Numbered from the stretch's first letter, positions 1 to 8,351 are shown. The stretch is DNA of 64,000 bases from Tabrizicola soli (GCF_015999335.1 NZ_JAEACP010000015.1:44486-108485); one strand, 5' to 3'. The notes: generated by a model not told the origin, from the sequence alone. Numbers and translations: made by a program.

Positions 1-1
1 C

Positions 2-43
2 ATCCACTGGTCGACCACGCCCTTCCGCGTCGATCTCTACTGA
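2..43 (+). CDS. C-terminal end of an unidentified upstream protein (partial)
   Basis: The first bases read in one plus-strand frame as 13 residues ending Arg-Val-Asp-Leu-Tyr and a TGA stop at 41-43. The composition is plausible for a real C-terminus, but the product cannot be named. The next gene is on the opposite strand and ends at 69, so the two converge. A short GCCCC/GGGGC stem with a GAAG loop at 46-59 may be part of a terminator. Confidence is low because so little is visible. Confidence 0.35.
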   Translation: MHWSTTPFRVDLY

Positions 44-68
44 CCGCCCCGAAGGGGGCCGTGCCGGA

Positions 69-683
69 TCAGGCCGAGCGCAGGATGACCAGGTTCTCCT
101 CCACCGCGGCAGCGATGTCGGTGTAATGCTGGGTGCGCCGCGCCGGATCGCCACCGGAGCGGATGATGATCAGTTCGGTCTCCTCGACCACCTTCGCGGC
201 CTCGGCGGCGGCCTGCACGGCCGATTCTTCGGTGACCGCGCGGATCGGCGGCATGCGCTTGGCGGCGGGCTTGTGCTTCTCGCGCGGGCGGATCGCCGGG
301 GCGGTCGTGTCGAGGTTGGCGGTCACGATCGCATCCAGCCTGGCGGCCGCGTCCAGCATCGCCTTCTTGACCGGCAGGTAATCGCCGTTGTCGGGCAGGA
401 GCTCGGCGACCTTCAGATAGTAGAGCCGCAGGCAGTCGATCCGGTAGCGCAGCTCGATCCGGTCGTCGTCGCAGGTGTCGTTCGCGCCCTCCAGCAGGCG
501 CACGATGATCCGGGTCGAGCCGGTGTTCAGCGCCGGTCCGGGGGCGACCGGGTCCACCCGAGAGTGTTCCGGCGGACACGCCGGCTCCTCGATGCCGCCG
601 CAGGACTGCGCCAGCGCGGCGCCCGCGGGCCACAGGACCGCCAGCCCCAGGGCCAGCAGGGCCGATGTCAGAAATCTTCGCAT
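69..683 (-). CDS. Hypothetical exported protein
   Basis: A protein of 204 residues. The N-terminus is a clear Sec signal peptide: two arginines, a hydrophobic Leu/Ala core and an Ala-Leu-Ala-Gln cleavage region near residues 24-26. The mature part has several cysteines in its first half (SCGG, PACPP, DTCDDD, DCLRLYY), suggesting disulfides in the periplasm, and a proline/lysine-rich stretch near residues 130-145. No family is recognised. A GGAGGA ribosome site overlaps the stop of the upstream caspase-like gene, only 3 nt away, so the two are almost certainly co-transcribed. The job is unknown but probably linked to that protein. Confidence 0.75.
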   Translation of the reverse strand: MRRFLTSALLALGLAVLWPAGAALAQSCGGIEEPACPPEHSRVDPVAPGPALNTGSTRIIVRLLEGANDTCDDDRIELRYRIDCLRLYYLKVAELLPDNGDYLPVKKAMLDAAARLDAIVTANLDTTAPAIRPREKHKPAAKRMPPIRAVTEESAVQAAAEAAKVVEETELIIIRSGGDPARRTQHYTDIAAAVEENLVILRSA

Positions 684-686
684 CGC

Positions 687-2189
687 TCAATCCTCCGTTT
701 CGAAAATGCCATAGGCGGCCAGGATGGCGCGCCGCGTTCCGGGGCCGAACGATCCGTCGACCGCGCCGTCGTAAAGGCCCTTCCCGGCCAGGATGGCCTG
801 CAACCCGGCCCAGGTCTCGGCCGGGAACTTGTCGGCGTTGTTCAAGAGCGCGTCCAGCGCCAGCTCGCTGCCGCCCCGCAGCGCGCGGTAGAGCAGGTCG
901 GCGGCATCCTTCGGGCCAAGGTCCGGCACCAGCCCGTTGGCGGCGAACGAAGCCAGGTTGAACATCGCCTCGGTATGGCCCTGGGCGGCCGCCTCGCGGA
1001 AGAGGGCCAGCGCCTTGTCGCGGTCCTTGGTCAGGCCCAGCTCGCCGGCGAAGTGGAAATAGCCCATGTCGTTCAGCGCGGCCGGGATCTTGGCCTCGGC
1101 GGCCTCCTGGTACAGCCTGAGCGCGCGCGCCGGGTCGGGATCGACGCCGATCCCGCCCTCCAGCACCTTGGCCAGCCGGTATTTCGCGTCCGCGTCGCCT
1201 GCGGCCACGGCCTGTTCCAGCAGCTCCTGCGCCTCTTGCGGGGCGTAATCGGTGCTTTGCCGGTCGAGCTTGGCCAGCGCGAGGCCGACCAGCGAGCGGG
1301 AATCCCCGGCCGCGGCCGATCTCTCCAGACTGGCGCGGTCCGCCGCCACCACGCGCTGCCAGGCGATGGCAAGGTCCTCGAGCCCCGGCTCGGCCGGGGT
1401 CGCCGTGCCGCCGGTCAGGTAGAAGGGCTGACCGGGCAAGGAGCCGTAGGTGGTCGGCTCCTGCCGGTTGCCGGTGGCGGCCAGCACCTCGTCGCGCACC
1501 TGGCGGAAGAGCAGGCTGATCTCGAGCTCGGGCTTCACGATGTTGTCGCGCAGCGCGACGTTGAACGGGCTGTTCGCCCCGTCGCCGTCCAGCGCCACCT
1601 CGCCGTCGCGGGCGGCATAGGCGACCAGCGTGCCGCGTTCGGGGGAAGGCGCGGCCAGCCCGCCCTTGCCGGTGGTCAGGCCCTTGGCCACCTCGGGGTC
1701 GCGCAGGTCGATCACCTCGGGGAAAGGGTTGTCGCGGCAGCTGTCCAGGATCAGGATCGACATCTTCCGCGCCCCGTCCACCGCGGCCAGCATCTGGTCC
1801 ATCGTCACCGAGGCCGCGACGATGTCCCTGGCGGCGCGCACCTGGGCGTCGACCGGGATCAGGAAGGTCGTGCCCTGCACCGAGACGCCGTGCCCGGCAT
1901 AGTAGATCAGCGCGATATCGGCCGTTTCGGCCTTGAAGGCGAAGTCGGACAGCGCGGCCAGCGTCTCGTCCCGGGTGGCGTCCATCAGGATCTGGACCTG
2001 GAAGCCGATGCCCTCCAGCGTTTCGGCCAGCGCGCCGGCGTCGTTCACCGTGTTCCGCAGGCCCGGAATGTGCTGGTAGGCGGCCAGCCCCAGCACAAGC
2101 GCGACCCGGTCGCTGGCCCGCGTCTCGGCCAGGGCCGGGAAGGCCAGGAGCAGCAGGATGAGCGGCAAGGCCAGGAGACGGCGGGGCAT
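687..2189 (-). CDS. Exported caspase-like (peptidase C14) protein with Sel1 repeats and a peptidoglycan-binding-like C-terminus
   Basis: A protein of 500 residues from the ATG at 2189. Upstream in-frame starts at 2207 (ATG) and 2228 (TTG) are possible, but 2189 places a clean signal peptide (Leu/Ile core, ending ALA-E) at the very N-terminus. The caspase-like fold spans about residues 25-250, with the catalytic dyad visible as His100 in YYAGHG and Cys151 in LDSCRDNPF. Residues about 290-430 hold at least two Sel1-like repeats (DAKYRLAKVLEGG, AMFNLASFAANG). The end (about 460-495) resembles a peptidoglycan_binding_1 motif (GLYDGAVDGSFGPGTRRAI). It is probably a periplasmic protease or scaffold; its substrate is unknown. 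Paired with the exported gene downstream. Confidence 0.85.
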   Translation of the reverse strand: MPRRLLALPLILLLLAFPALAETRASDRVALVLGLAAYQHIPGLRNTVNDAGALAETLEGIGFQVQILMDATRDETLAALSDFAFKAETADIALIYYAGHGVSVQGTTFLIPVDAQVRAARDIVAASVTMDQMLAAVDGARKMSILILDSCRDNPFPEVIDLRDPEVAKGLTTGKGGLAAPSPERGTLVAYAARDGEVALDGDGANSPFNVALRDNIVKPELEISLLFRQVRDEVLAATGNRQEPTTYGSLPGQPFYLTGGTATPAEPGLEDLAIAWQRVVAADRASLERSAAAGDSRSLVGLALAKLDRQSTDYAPQEAQELLEQAVAAGDADAKYRLAKVLEGGIGVDPDPARALRLYQEAAEAKIPAALNDMGYFHFAGELGLTKDRDKALALFREAAAQGHTEAMFNLASFAANGLVPDLGPKDAADLLYRALRGGSELALDALLNNADKFPAETWAGLQAILAGKGLYDGAVDGSFGPGTRRAILAAYGIFETED

Positions 2190-2546
2190 GGCGGTATCCG
2201 GCGGCATCGGGAAATGACGTTGCGTCAAATGCTACGCCCGATTGCCGGGCGCGGCAAAGCGCAAACCGAGCGGGATGCGTCAAAACCGCATGAACGGCCG
2301 GTCGGAAAGAAGGACTTGACGCGAAAGGGCGGACGGCCGGGTCACTGGCGGCGGATCACGGTGCTGGCCGCCTTCCGGCGGCTTAGTGGTTCGGTCTCCG
2401 CATGATGTCGGGCATCCGGGCTGCTTGACTGGCAGGTGATTCCATGCAAGCGTCCCACAAGTGGCGCCCGATCTCATCGTTGAGAGAGCCACTTTCCCGA
2501 CCCGACATACCGATCGCCGGATGGCAATGACGCCCAGCACAGCAAT
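2190..2546. other. Intergenic region between the divergent caspase-like gene and the amide operon
   Basis: About 360 bases without a convincing gene. It should hold the promoters of both divergent units. The half nearest amiC has two stem-loops (2459-2494 and 2506-2523), described separately as a candidate AmiR-responsive leader. Open frames here are short or run antisense to amiC and carry no recognisable motif. No clear sigma-70 or sigma-54 promoter could be fixed by eye. Confidence 0.6.
2459..2523 (+). promoter_or_regulatory. Candidate ANTAR-type RNA leader with two stem-loops
   Basis: Stem-loop 1 has outer arms AAGTGGC (2459-2465) and GCCACTT (2488-2494) and an inner TCTC/GAGA stem closing the six-base loop ATCGTT (2476-2481). 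Stem-loop 2 (2506-2523) pairs CAT-CCG with CGG-ATG around one bulged A and has the loop ATCGC. ANTAR proteins bind tandem stem-loops whose hexaloops carry A at position 1 and G at position 4. Loop 1 fits exactly; loop 2 has the same ATCG core but only five bases. The leader lies just upstream of amiC-amiR, so AmiR could antiterminate its own operon. This is inference from hand folding. Confidence 0.4.
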
Positions 2547-3725
2547 GTGGTGGGCCTTCGTGTTTTGGAGGCAAGACTGGACCGCATCCCTATCCCTCTC
2601 GGGCTGCTCTTTTCGCGGCAGGGCAATTATGGCGAGGTCGGAACCACGATGTTCCGGGGCGCGATGCTGGCCGTGGACGAGATCGCGGCGGACCGCTCCT
2701 GCGGCTTTGCCTTCGCCGTGCATGAGGTCGAGCCGCAGGGCCGGAACGAGAACTACATCGCCGGGGCGCGGCAGCTTCTGCAGCGCGAGGGGCTGGCGCA
2801 TGTCGTCGGCTGCTATACCTCCTCCAGCCGGAAGGAGGTGCTGCCGGTCTTCGAGAAGCACGATGCGCTTCTGTGGTATCCGTCGCATTACGAGGGGTTC
2901 GAGACCAGCGAGAACATCGTCTACACCGGCGCGGCCCCGAACCAGCATGTCGTGCCGCTGGCGCATTACCTTCTGGCGCAGGGTGGGCGGAATGCCTTCA
3001 TGGTCGGGTCGAACTACATCTGGGCCTGGGAAAACAACCGCATCATGCGCGACATCCTGGGCCGCAACGGCGGTCAGGTCCTGGGCGAGCGCTATGTGCC
3101 CCTGGGCGAGTGCGAGCTGGACGAGATCATCGAGCTGATCCTGCGCAGCCGGCCGGATTTCATCTTCAATACGCTGATCGGCGAATCCTCCTACAGCTTC
3201 TTCCGCGCTTTCCGCGAAAGATGCGCCGCGGCCGGGCTGGACCAGCCGGCCGAGCTGCCGGTCGTGAGCTGCAGCCTGGCCGAGCCCGAGCTGGCGCTGA
3301 TCGGGGCGGCCTGCGACGGGCATCTGTCCTCCAGCGTCTATTTCTCCTCGATCCGGTCCGAGGCGAACGCCCGCTTCCTGGCCGCCTGGAAGGCGACCTA
3401 TCCCGCGGCCGGAGAGCCTTCGGCCGATGCCGAGGCGAGCTATATCGCGGTGCATGTCCTGGCGCAGGCGATCCGGCTGGCGCAATCGGCCGAGGTGCCG
3501 GCCGTGCTTGCCGCGCTGAAGGATGTGCGCTTCCAGGCGCCGCAGGGCCCGGTCAGCATCAATCCCGACAACCGGCACAGCTTCCTCTGGCCCCGCATCG
3601 GCCGGTCCCGCGCCGACGGGACCTTCGACATCATCCACGAGGGCAGCAGCGTCGTGGAGCCCGACCCCTATCTGGTCTGGGAGCCGCTGACCTTTTCCCC
3701 GCCCGCCCTGAAGGTGGTGTCATGA
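2547..3725 (+). CDS. amiC: AmiC/UrtA-type amide-binding sensor protein
   Basis: A periplasmic-binding-protein fold of about 390 residues with no signal peptide, as expected for the cytoplasmic amide sensor AmiC rather than a transporter subunit. Matches to Pseudomonas AmiC are visible along its length: GLLFS at the start, GCYTSSSRKEVLPVFE, the NIVYTGAAPNQ segment, and APQGPV followed by DPYLVWEP near the end. In the family AmiC holds AmiR inactive until amide binds. The stop overlaps the amiR start (ATGA). The coordinates use the GTG at 2547, but the only good ribosome site (GGAGG, 2567-2571) lies 5 nt before an in-frame CTG at 2577, which would give an N-terminus like that of AmiC. Confidence 0.88.
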   Translation: MVGLRVLEARLDRIPIPLGLLFSRQGNYGEVGTTMFRGAMLAVDEIAADRSCGFAFAVHEVEPQGRNENYIAGARQLLQREGLAHVVGCYTSSSRKEVLPVFEKHDALLWYPSHYEGFETSENIVYTGAAPNQHVVPLAHYLLAQGGRNAFMVGSNYIWAWENNRIMRDILGRNGGQVLGERYVPLGECELDEIIELILRSRPDFIFNTLIGESSYSFFRAFRERCAAAGLDQPAELPVVSCSLAEPELALIGAACDGHLSSSVYFSSIRSEANARFLAAWKATYPAAGEPSADAEASYIAVHVLAQAIRLAQSAEVPAVLAALKDVRFQAPQGPVSINPDNRHSFLWPRIGRSRADGTFDIIHEGSSVVEPDPYLVWEPLTFSPPALKVVS

Positions 3726-4312
3726 CCGGCCATGTCACCCGCTCGAACTTCCGCGGCGCGCGGGCGCTGATCCAGCTTCGGGACGAGGCCGGATCGGCCG
3801 TGCTGGTCCGCACGCTGGAACGGCTGGGGCTGCAGATCACCACCGACCCGGCCGAGGCCGAGATCGTCTTCTTCGATGCCGACGAGGATGTCGCCGCGCC
3901 CGCCCGGGACATTCCCCTTGTCGCGCTGATCGGCAGCGAGGCCCCCAGCCGTCTGGGACGGGTGGTGCGGCAGCGGGCCTCGGCCTGGCTGATGAAGCCG
4001 CTGCGCGCGACCGGGATCTTCACCGCCGTCTTCGTCGCCTTCAACGAACATGCCGCCCGCCAGCGCGAGGCGCAGGAGCGCGAGGCGCTGCGCCGCCGGG
4101 CCGAGGGGCGGCGGGTCGTGGTCAAGGCGATCCTGCAGCTGATGGCAAAGCAGGGCCTGAGCGACGACGAGGCCTACCGCGAGCTGCGGGCCGCCAGCAT
4201 GCGCCGCCGCATCTCGGTCGAAGAATTCGCCGCCGAACTCGTGGCGGCGTCCACATCCTCGATGCGGCTGGGCGGTCAGCCCCCGCAGGCGCGGAACAAT
4301 AATCAAACATGA
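3722..4312 (+). CDS. amiR: AmiR-like transcription antiterminator with ANTAR domain
   Basis: A protein of 196 residues. Residues about 10-115 form a pseudo-receiver domain without the usual phospho-acceptor signature, like AmiR. A helical linker rich in Arg and Glu (about 115-135) leads to a C-terminal ANTAR domain (about 130-185) with the typical AILQLMAKQGLSDDEAYRELRAASMRRRISVEE-like pattern, seen in pieces such as GLSDDEAYRELR. ANTAR domains bind RNA stem-loops and prevent termination. It is translationally coupled to amiC by a 4-nt overlap, and the binding-protein gene follows after 13 nt. It probably senses amide through AmiC and raises expression of the operon through the leader at 2459-2523. 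Confidence 0.87.
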   Translation: MTGHVTRSNFRGARALIQLRDEAGSAVLVRTLERLGLQITTDPAEAEIVFFDADEDVAAPARDIPLVALIGSEAPSRLGRVVRQRASAWLMKPLRATGIFTAVFVAFNEHAARQREAQEREALRRRAEGRRVVVKAILQLMAKQGLSDDEAYRELRAASMRRRISVEEFAAELVAASTSSMRLGGQPPQARNNNQT

Positions 4313-4325
4313 ACAGGAGGTTACG

Positions 4326-5564
4326 ATGACATTCAGGACCCGCATGGCAAGCGCGCTGCGCCTTGGCTGCGCCGCCGTCGCGCTGTCGGCCACGGCCGCG
4401 CTGGCGCAGGATGGCCCGATCAGGATCGGCGTTCTGGAGGACCAGTCCGGCGACTTCGCCGCGGCGACCATGGTCAAGGTCAACGCCATCACCCTCGCGG
4501 CCGAGGAAATCAACGCCGCCGGCGGCATCGGCGGCCGCCCGGTCGAGCTGGTGGTCTACGACACCCAGTCCGACAACACCCGCTACCAGGAATTCATGCG
4601 CCGCGTGCTGCAAAGCGACAAGGTGGACGTGGTCTTCGCCGGCTTCTCCTCGGCCTCGCGCGAGGCGTACCGCCCGATCGTCAACCAGTTCGACGGGCTG
4701 GCCTTCTACAACAACCAGTACGAAGGCGGGGTCTGCGACGCCAACATGATCGTCACCGGCGCCGTGCCGGAGCAGCAGTTCTCGACCCTCATCCCCTGGA
4801 TGATGGAGACCTACGGCAAGAACGTCTACACCATCGCCGCCGACTACAACTTCGGCCAGATCTCGGCCGAATGGGTGCGCAAGATCGTGGAAGACAACGG
4901 CGGCACGATGGTCGGCGAGGAGTTCATCCCGCTGGGTGTCTCGCAGTTCAGCCAGACGATCCAGAACATCCAGGGCGCGAAGCCGGACTTCGTGGTGACG
5001 CTTCTGGTCGGCGCGGCGCAGGCGTCGTACTACGAACAGGCGGCCGCGGCGAACGTGGGCCTGCCGATGGCCTCCTCGGTCAACGTCGGCCAGGGCTATG
5101 AGCACAAGCGCTTCACCCCGCCCAGCCTGAAGGACATGTACGTCACCACCAACTACATCGAGGAAGTGGACACCCCGGAAAGCAAGGCCTTCATCGAGAA
5201 GTTCCGCGCCCGCTTCCCCGACGAGCCCTATATCAACCAGGAAGCCGCGAACTCGTACATCGCCATGTATCTCTACAAGTCGATGGTCGAGCGTGCCGGC
5301 ACCACCGATCACGCCGCCCTGCGCGCCGAGATCGCCAAGGGCGACGTCTGCTTCGACGGGCCGTCGGGCAAGGTCTGCCTGGATCCGAAGAGCCAGCACA
5401 TGTCGCACAACATCTTCCTGGCGAAGGTGAACGAGGACCACTCGATCGAGTTCCCGAAGGTCTGGGAGAACATCGCCCCCTACTGGCTGGGCGAGGCGGG
5501 CTGCGACCTGACCCAGAACGACCCGAGCGAACAATACACCCCGTCGAACCCGCCGACGAAGTGA
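4326..5564 (+). CDS. Urea/short-chain amide ABC transporter substrate-binding protein
   Basis: A protein of 412 residues with a Sec signal peptide (Arg-rich start, hydrophobic core, cleavage near ALAQ-DGP at about residue 27) and a branched-chain amino acid receptor fold (IRIGVLEDQSGDFA, the binding-cleft segment FSSASREAYRP, YNFGQISAEW). It resembles UrtA of urea transporters and FmdD of Methylophilus. The match to FmdD is supported by the formamidase at the end of the operon and the AmiC/AmiR pair at its start. A GGAGG-type ribosome site precedes the ATG. A strong hairpin follows the stop and may make this gene the most expressed of the transporter set. Whether the substrate is urea, formamide or acetamide cannot be told from sequence. 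Confidence 0.88.
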   Translation: MTFRTRMASALRLGCAAVALSATAALAQDGPIRIGVLEDQSGDFAAATMVKVNAITLAAEEINAAGGIGGRPVELVVYDTQSDNTRYQEFMRRVLQSDKVDVVFAGFSSASREAYRPIVNQFDGLAFYNNQYEGGVCDANMIVTGAVPEQQFSTLIPWMMETYGKNVYTIAADYNFGQISAEWVRKIVEDNGGTMVGEEFIPLGVSQFSQTIQNIQGAKPDFVVTLLVGAAQASYYEQAAAANVGLPMASSVNVGQGYEHKRFTPPSLKDMYVTTNYIEEVDTPESKAFIEKFRARFPDEPYINQEAANSYIAMYLYKSMVERAGTTDHAALRAEIAKGDVCFDGPSGKVCLDPKSQHMSHNIFLAKVNEDHSIEFPKVWENIAPYWLGEAGCDLTQNDPSEQYTPSNPPTK

Positions 5565-5571
5565 GCCTGAC

Positions 5572-5605
5572 CGGCACCGGGGGGCCACCGTGCCCCCCGG
5601 CACCG
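5572..5605 (+). terminator. Intercistronic hairpin after the binding-protein gene
   Basis: The 9-bp stem CCGGGGGGC (5577-5585) / GCCCCCCGG (5592-5600) has a 6-nt loop and is extended by 3 more pairs beyond a 2-nt internal loop. No T-run follows. Position and form suit a partial terminator or a 3' stabiliser that keeps binding-protein mRNA in excess over permease mRNA. Confidence 0.5.
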
Positions 5606-5641
5606 CCTTCGGGACAAGCAAACCCTGGCAAGGAGACGGCC

Positions 5642-6508
5642 GTGTTCGCGACCGCTTTTTCGTTCCTCTACCAGTTCGGCGACGCCTTCGCCTTCCTGGT
5701 GATCGCCTCGATGGGGCTGGCCATCATCTTCGGGATGATGGGCGTCATCAACCTGGCGCATGGCGAGTTCATCACCTGCGGCGCCTATGTCACCGCGACG
5801 CTGGCGCAGAAGGGCCTGCCCCTGCCGCTGGCCATCCTGGGCGGCGCGGCCTGCGCGGGGATCATCGGCATGATCCTGGAAATCACCATCATCCGCCGGC
5901 TCTACCACCGGCCGCTGGATTCCATCGTCGCCACCTGGGGCATCAGCATGATCGCCACCCAGGGCGTGCTGATCGTGCTCGGCTCGACCATGCAGGGCGT
6001 GGGCACGCCGCTGGGCAGCTTCTCGGTCGGCGGCTATTCCTATTCGACCTACCGGCTGGTGCTGATGGCGATTGCCGTCCTGCTGCTCCTGGGTCTGTAC
6101 CTTCTGTTCTACCACACCCGTTTCGGCGTGATCGCCCGCGCGACGATCCAGTTGCCGCGCATGGCGCGGGCGACCGGAGTGGATACCAGCCGCATCTATA
6201 CCCTGACCTTCGGCCTTGGCGCCGCGCTGGCCGGGCTGGCGGGCGGGCTTTATGCGCCGACGATGACGCTGGTGCCCACGATGGGCAGCACCTTCATCGT
6301 CGAAAGCTTCGTCACCGTGGTGATCGGCGGCGGGGACATCTTCATGGGCGCGGCCCCGGCGGCGGCGATCCTGGCGGTGATCCGGGCCGGGATGACCGCC
6401 TGGCAGGGGCAGCTCTTCGGGCAGATCGGCCTGCTGCTGACCGTGATCGTCGTGATCCGCCTGATGCCGGGCGGGCTGTCCGGCTGGCTGCTGAGGGGCC
6501 GGAAATGA
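5642..6508 (+). CDS. Branched-chain-type ABC transporter permease (UrtB/FmdE-like)
   Basis: A LivH/UrtB-type inner-membrane permease of 288 residues. The GTG at 5642 is chosen because an AAGGAGAC ribosome site ends 5 nt before it. The protein then starts directly with the first membrane helix (FLVIASMGLAIIFGMMG), and the family motif INLAHGEFITCGAY follows near residue 40. About eight membrane helices can be seen, with the conserved GLGAALAGLAGGLYAP segment near residues 195-215. It pairs with the next permease, whose upstream ATG overlaps this stop. Role: one half of the membrane channel for amide or urea uptake. Confidence 0.88.
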   Translation: MFATAFSFLYQFGDAFAFLVIASMGLAIIFGMMGVINLAHGEFITCGAYVTATLAQKGLPLPLAILGGAACAGIIGMILEITIIRRLYHRPLDSIVATWGISMIATQGVLIVLGSTMQGVGTPLGSFSVGGYSYSTYRLVLMAIAVLLLLGLYLLFYHTRFGVIARATIQLPRMARATGVDTSRIYTLTFGLGAALAGLAGGLYAPTMTLVPTMGSTFIVESFVTVVIGGGDIFMGAAPAAAILAVIRAGMTAWQGQLFGQIGLLLTVIVVIRLMPGGLSGWLLRGRK

Positions 6509-6519
6509 GGGGAACCAAG

Positions 6520-7635
6520 ATGAAACCGGGGCTTTCCGGACATCCGTCGCTGGTCGACGTGGCGCCGATGGCGCGTCAGTCGGCGCTGAAGCTCTGGCTG
6601 TCGCGGCTGGAGGGGCCGCAGACCATGGGGCGAGGCCGGGGCTTCTGGACGGGCTTCGCGCTGGTGGTGCTGGCTGCTGCCGCCTATCCGCAGTTCGCGG
6701 ATGGCTGGACCGTCGGCAATACCGCCTATTTCCTGGTCTGGACCTTCATGGCGCTCGGCCTGAGCGTGATCTGGGGCTATGCCGGGGCGCTGAGCTTCGG
6801 GCAGACCGCCTTCTTCGGGCTGGCGGGCTATGCCTATGGGGTGCTGACGATCAACTTCGGCGCGGCCTATGGCTTTACGCTGATCGCGCTGGTCCTGTCG
6901 GTCGGGGTGGCGGCGCTCCTGGCGCTGGTGCTGGGCTATTTCATGTTCTACGGCCGGGTCACCGGCGTCTTCATCGGCATCGTCACGCTGGCCGTGACGC
7001 TGGTGTTCCAGGCCTTCATGGCGCAGACCGCCGGGCCGGAATGGGCGATCGGCAAGGCGCGGCTGAACGGGTTCAACGGCATGTCCGGGATGCCGCCCTT
7101 GACCATCCCCTGGCCGGGGGGCGAGATCATGCTTTATGCCGATGTGGCGCTCTACTACGTCCTGCTCGGCCTCGTGGTTCTGGTCTACCTCGGCCTGCGG
7201 ATGCTGCTGAACGCGCCTTTCGGCAACGTGCTGGTGGCGATCCGCGAGAACCCCGACCGGGCCGAGATGCTGGGCTACGAGGTCCGCCGCTACCAGCTTC
7301 TCGCCTTCATCCTGGGGGGCGCGCTGGCGGGGCTGTCGGGCGTCCTCTACACCGCCTGGGGCCAGTACATCACCCCCAGTTCGATGAGCATCACCGCCGC
7401 CGCGCTGCCGGTGATCTGGGTGGCCTTCGGCGGCCGCAAGGACATCACCGCGACCCTGATCGGCACGCTGATCGTGATCGCGGTCTACCAGTCGCTGACG
7501 ATCTACGGCAGCCAGTATGCCATCGTGGTCATGGGCACCGTCCTGGTGCTGACCGTCCTCTTCGCGCCCGAGGGCATCGTCCTGAGCGCCGCAAAGCGGG
7601 TTTCGCGGCTGTTCGGCAAGGGGCGGGGCAAATGA
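6520..7635 (+). CDS. Branched-chain-type ABC transporter permease (UrtC/FmdF-like)
   Basis: A LivM/UrtC-type permease of 371 residues. The ATG at 6520 follows a GAGGGGA ribosome site at good spacing; an in-frame ATG at 6505, overlapping the previous stop, is the alternative. After a cytoplasmic N-terminal stretch come about nine membrane helices, with family segments IWGYAGALSFGQTAFFGLAG (about residues 85-105) and VAIRENPDRAEMLGY (about 240). It forms the second half of the channel. Its stop overlaps the start of the first ATPase gene (ATGA), showing translational coupling. Confidence 0.87.
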   Translation: MKPGLSGHPSLVDVAPMARQSALKLWLSRLEGPQTMGRGRGFWTGFALVVLAAAAYPQFADGWTVGNTAYFLVWTFMALGLSVIWGYAGALSFGQTAFFGLAGYAYGVLTINFGAAYGFTLIALVLSVGVAALLALVLGYFMFYGRVTGVFIGIVTLAVTLVFQAFMAQTAGPEWAIGKARLNGFNGMSGMPPLTIPWPGGEIMLYADVALYYVLLGLVVLVYLGLRMLLNAPFGNVLVAIRENPDRAEMLGYEVRRYQLLAFILGGALAGLSGVLYTAWGQYITPSSMSITAAALPVIWVAFGGRKDITATLIGTLIVIAVYQSLTIYGSQYAIVVMGTVLVLTVLFAPEGIVLSAAKRVSRLFGKGRGK

Positions 7636-8351
7636 TGATCCTTCAGACCAGCGGCCTGTGCAAACGCTTCGGCGGCGTGCATGTGGCGCGCAACATCGAC
7701 TTCGGCATCGAGAAGGGCGAGATCCACTGCCTGATCGGCCCGAACGGCGCGGGCAAGTCCTCGCTGTTCAGGCTGATCCTGGGCGCCCATGCCCCCGATG
7801 CCGGGACCATCCGCTTCAAGGGCGAGGACGTGACCCGGACCCCCTCCTTCGCGCGGATCCGCAAGGGGATGAGCGTCAAGTTCCAGGTGCCGGGGATCTT
7901 CAAGGACCTGTCGGTGCGGCAGAACCTGGTGATCTCGTTCCAGCATCACCTGCATGGCCACGACCTTGAAGCGACGATCCGGCGCGTGCTTGGCTTCACC
8001 GGGCTGACCGGGCTGGAGGACCAGTTGGCCGGCACCCTGTCGCATGGTCGCCAGCAATGGCTGGAGATCGGCATGGCCGTGGGGGTGGAGCCGTCGCTTC
8101 TCCTCCTTGACGAGCCCACCGCCGGCATGTCGCCCGAGGAGACCCGCCAGACCGGCGAGATGCTGCGCGAACTGAACGCGCAGGGCGTCACCATCCTGGC
8201 GGTCGAGCATGACATGTCCTTCGTCCAGCAGATCGCCGACCGGGTGACCGTCCTGCATTTCGGCGAGATCTTCGCGCAAGGCAGCGTCGCCGAGATCATC
8301 TCGCATCCGGGCGTGGCCGAAATCTATCTGGGAGCCTCGGACGATGAGTGA
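7632..8351 (+). CDS. ABC transporter ATPase, UrtD/LivG type
   Basis: An ATP-binding subunit of 239 residues. Walker A is GPNGAGKS (about residues 37-44), the signature is LSHGRQQWLEIG, and Walker B is LLLLDEPTAGMS followed by the switch histidine in VEHDMSF. The LSHGRQQ signature in place of LSGGQ is usual for the UrtD/LivG branch. It should pair with the following ATPase below the two permeases. The start overlaps the permease stop by 4 nt, and the next ATPase begins 8 nt before this one ends. Confidence 0.9.
   Translation: MMILQTSGLCKRFGGVHVARNIDFGIEKGEIHCLIGPNGAGKSSLFRLILGAHAPDAGTIRFKGEDVTRTPSFARIRKGMSVKFQVPGIFKDLSVRQNLVISFQHHLHGHDLEATIRRVLGFTGLTGLEDQLAGTLSHGRQQWLEIGMAVGVEPSLLLLDEPTAGMSPEETRQTGEMLRELNAQGVTILAVEHDMSFVQQIADRVTVLHFGEIFAQGSVAEIISHPGVAEIYLGASDDE

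Noticed and set aside
2429..2447. TGGCAG ... TGCA pattern resembling a sigma-54 promoter before the amide operon
   Set aside because: The spacing between the GG and GC pairs is 15 nt instead of 12, so it does not fit a -24/-12 promoter.
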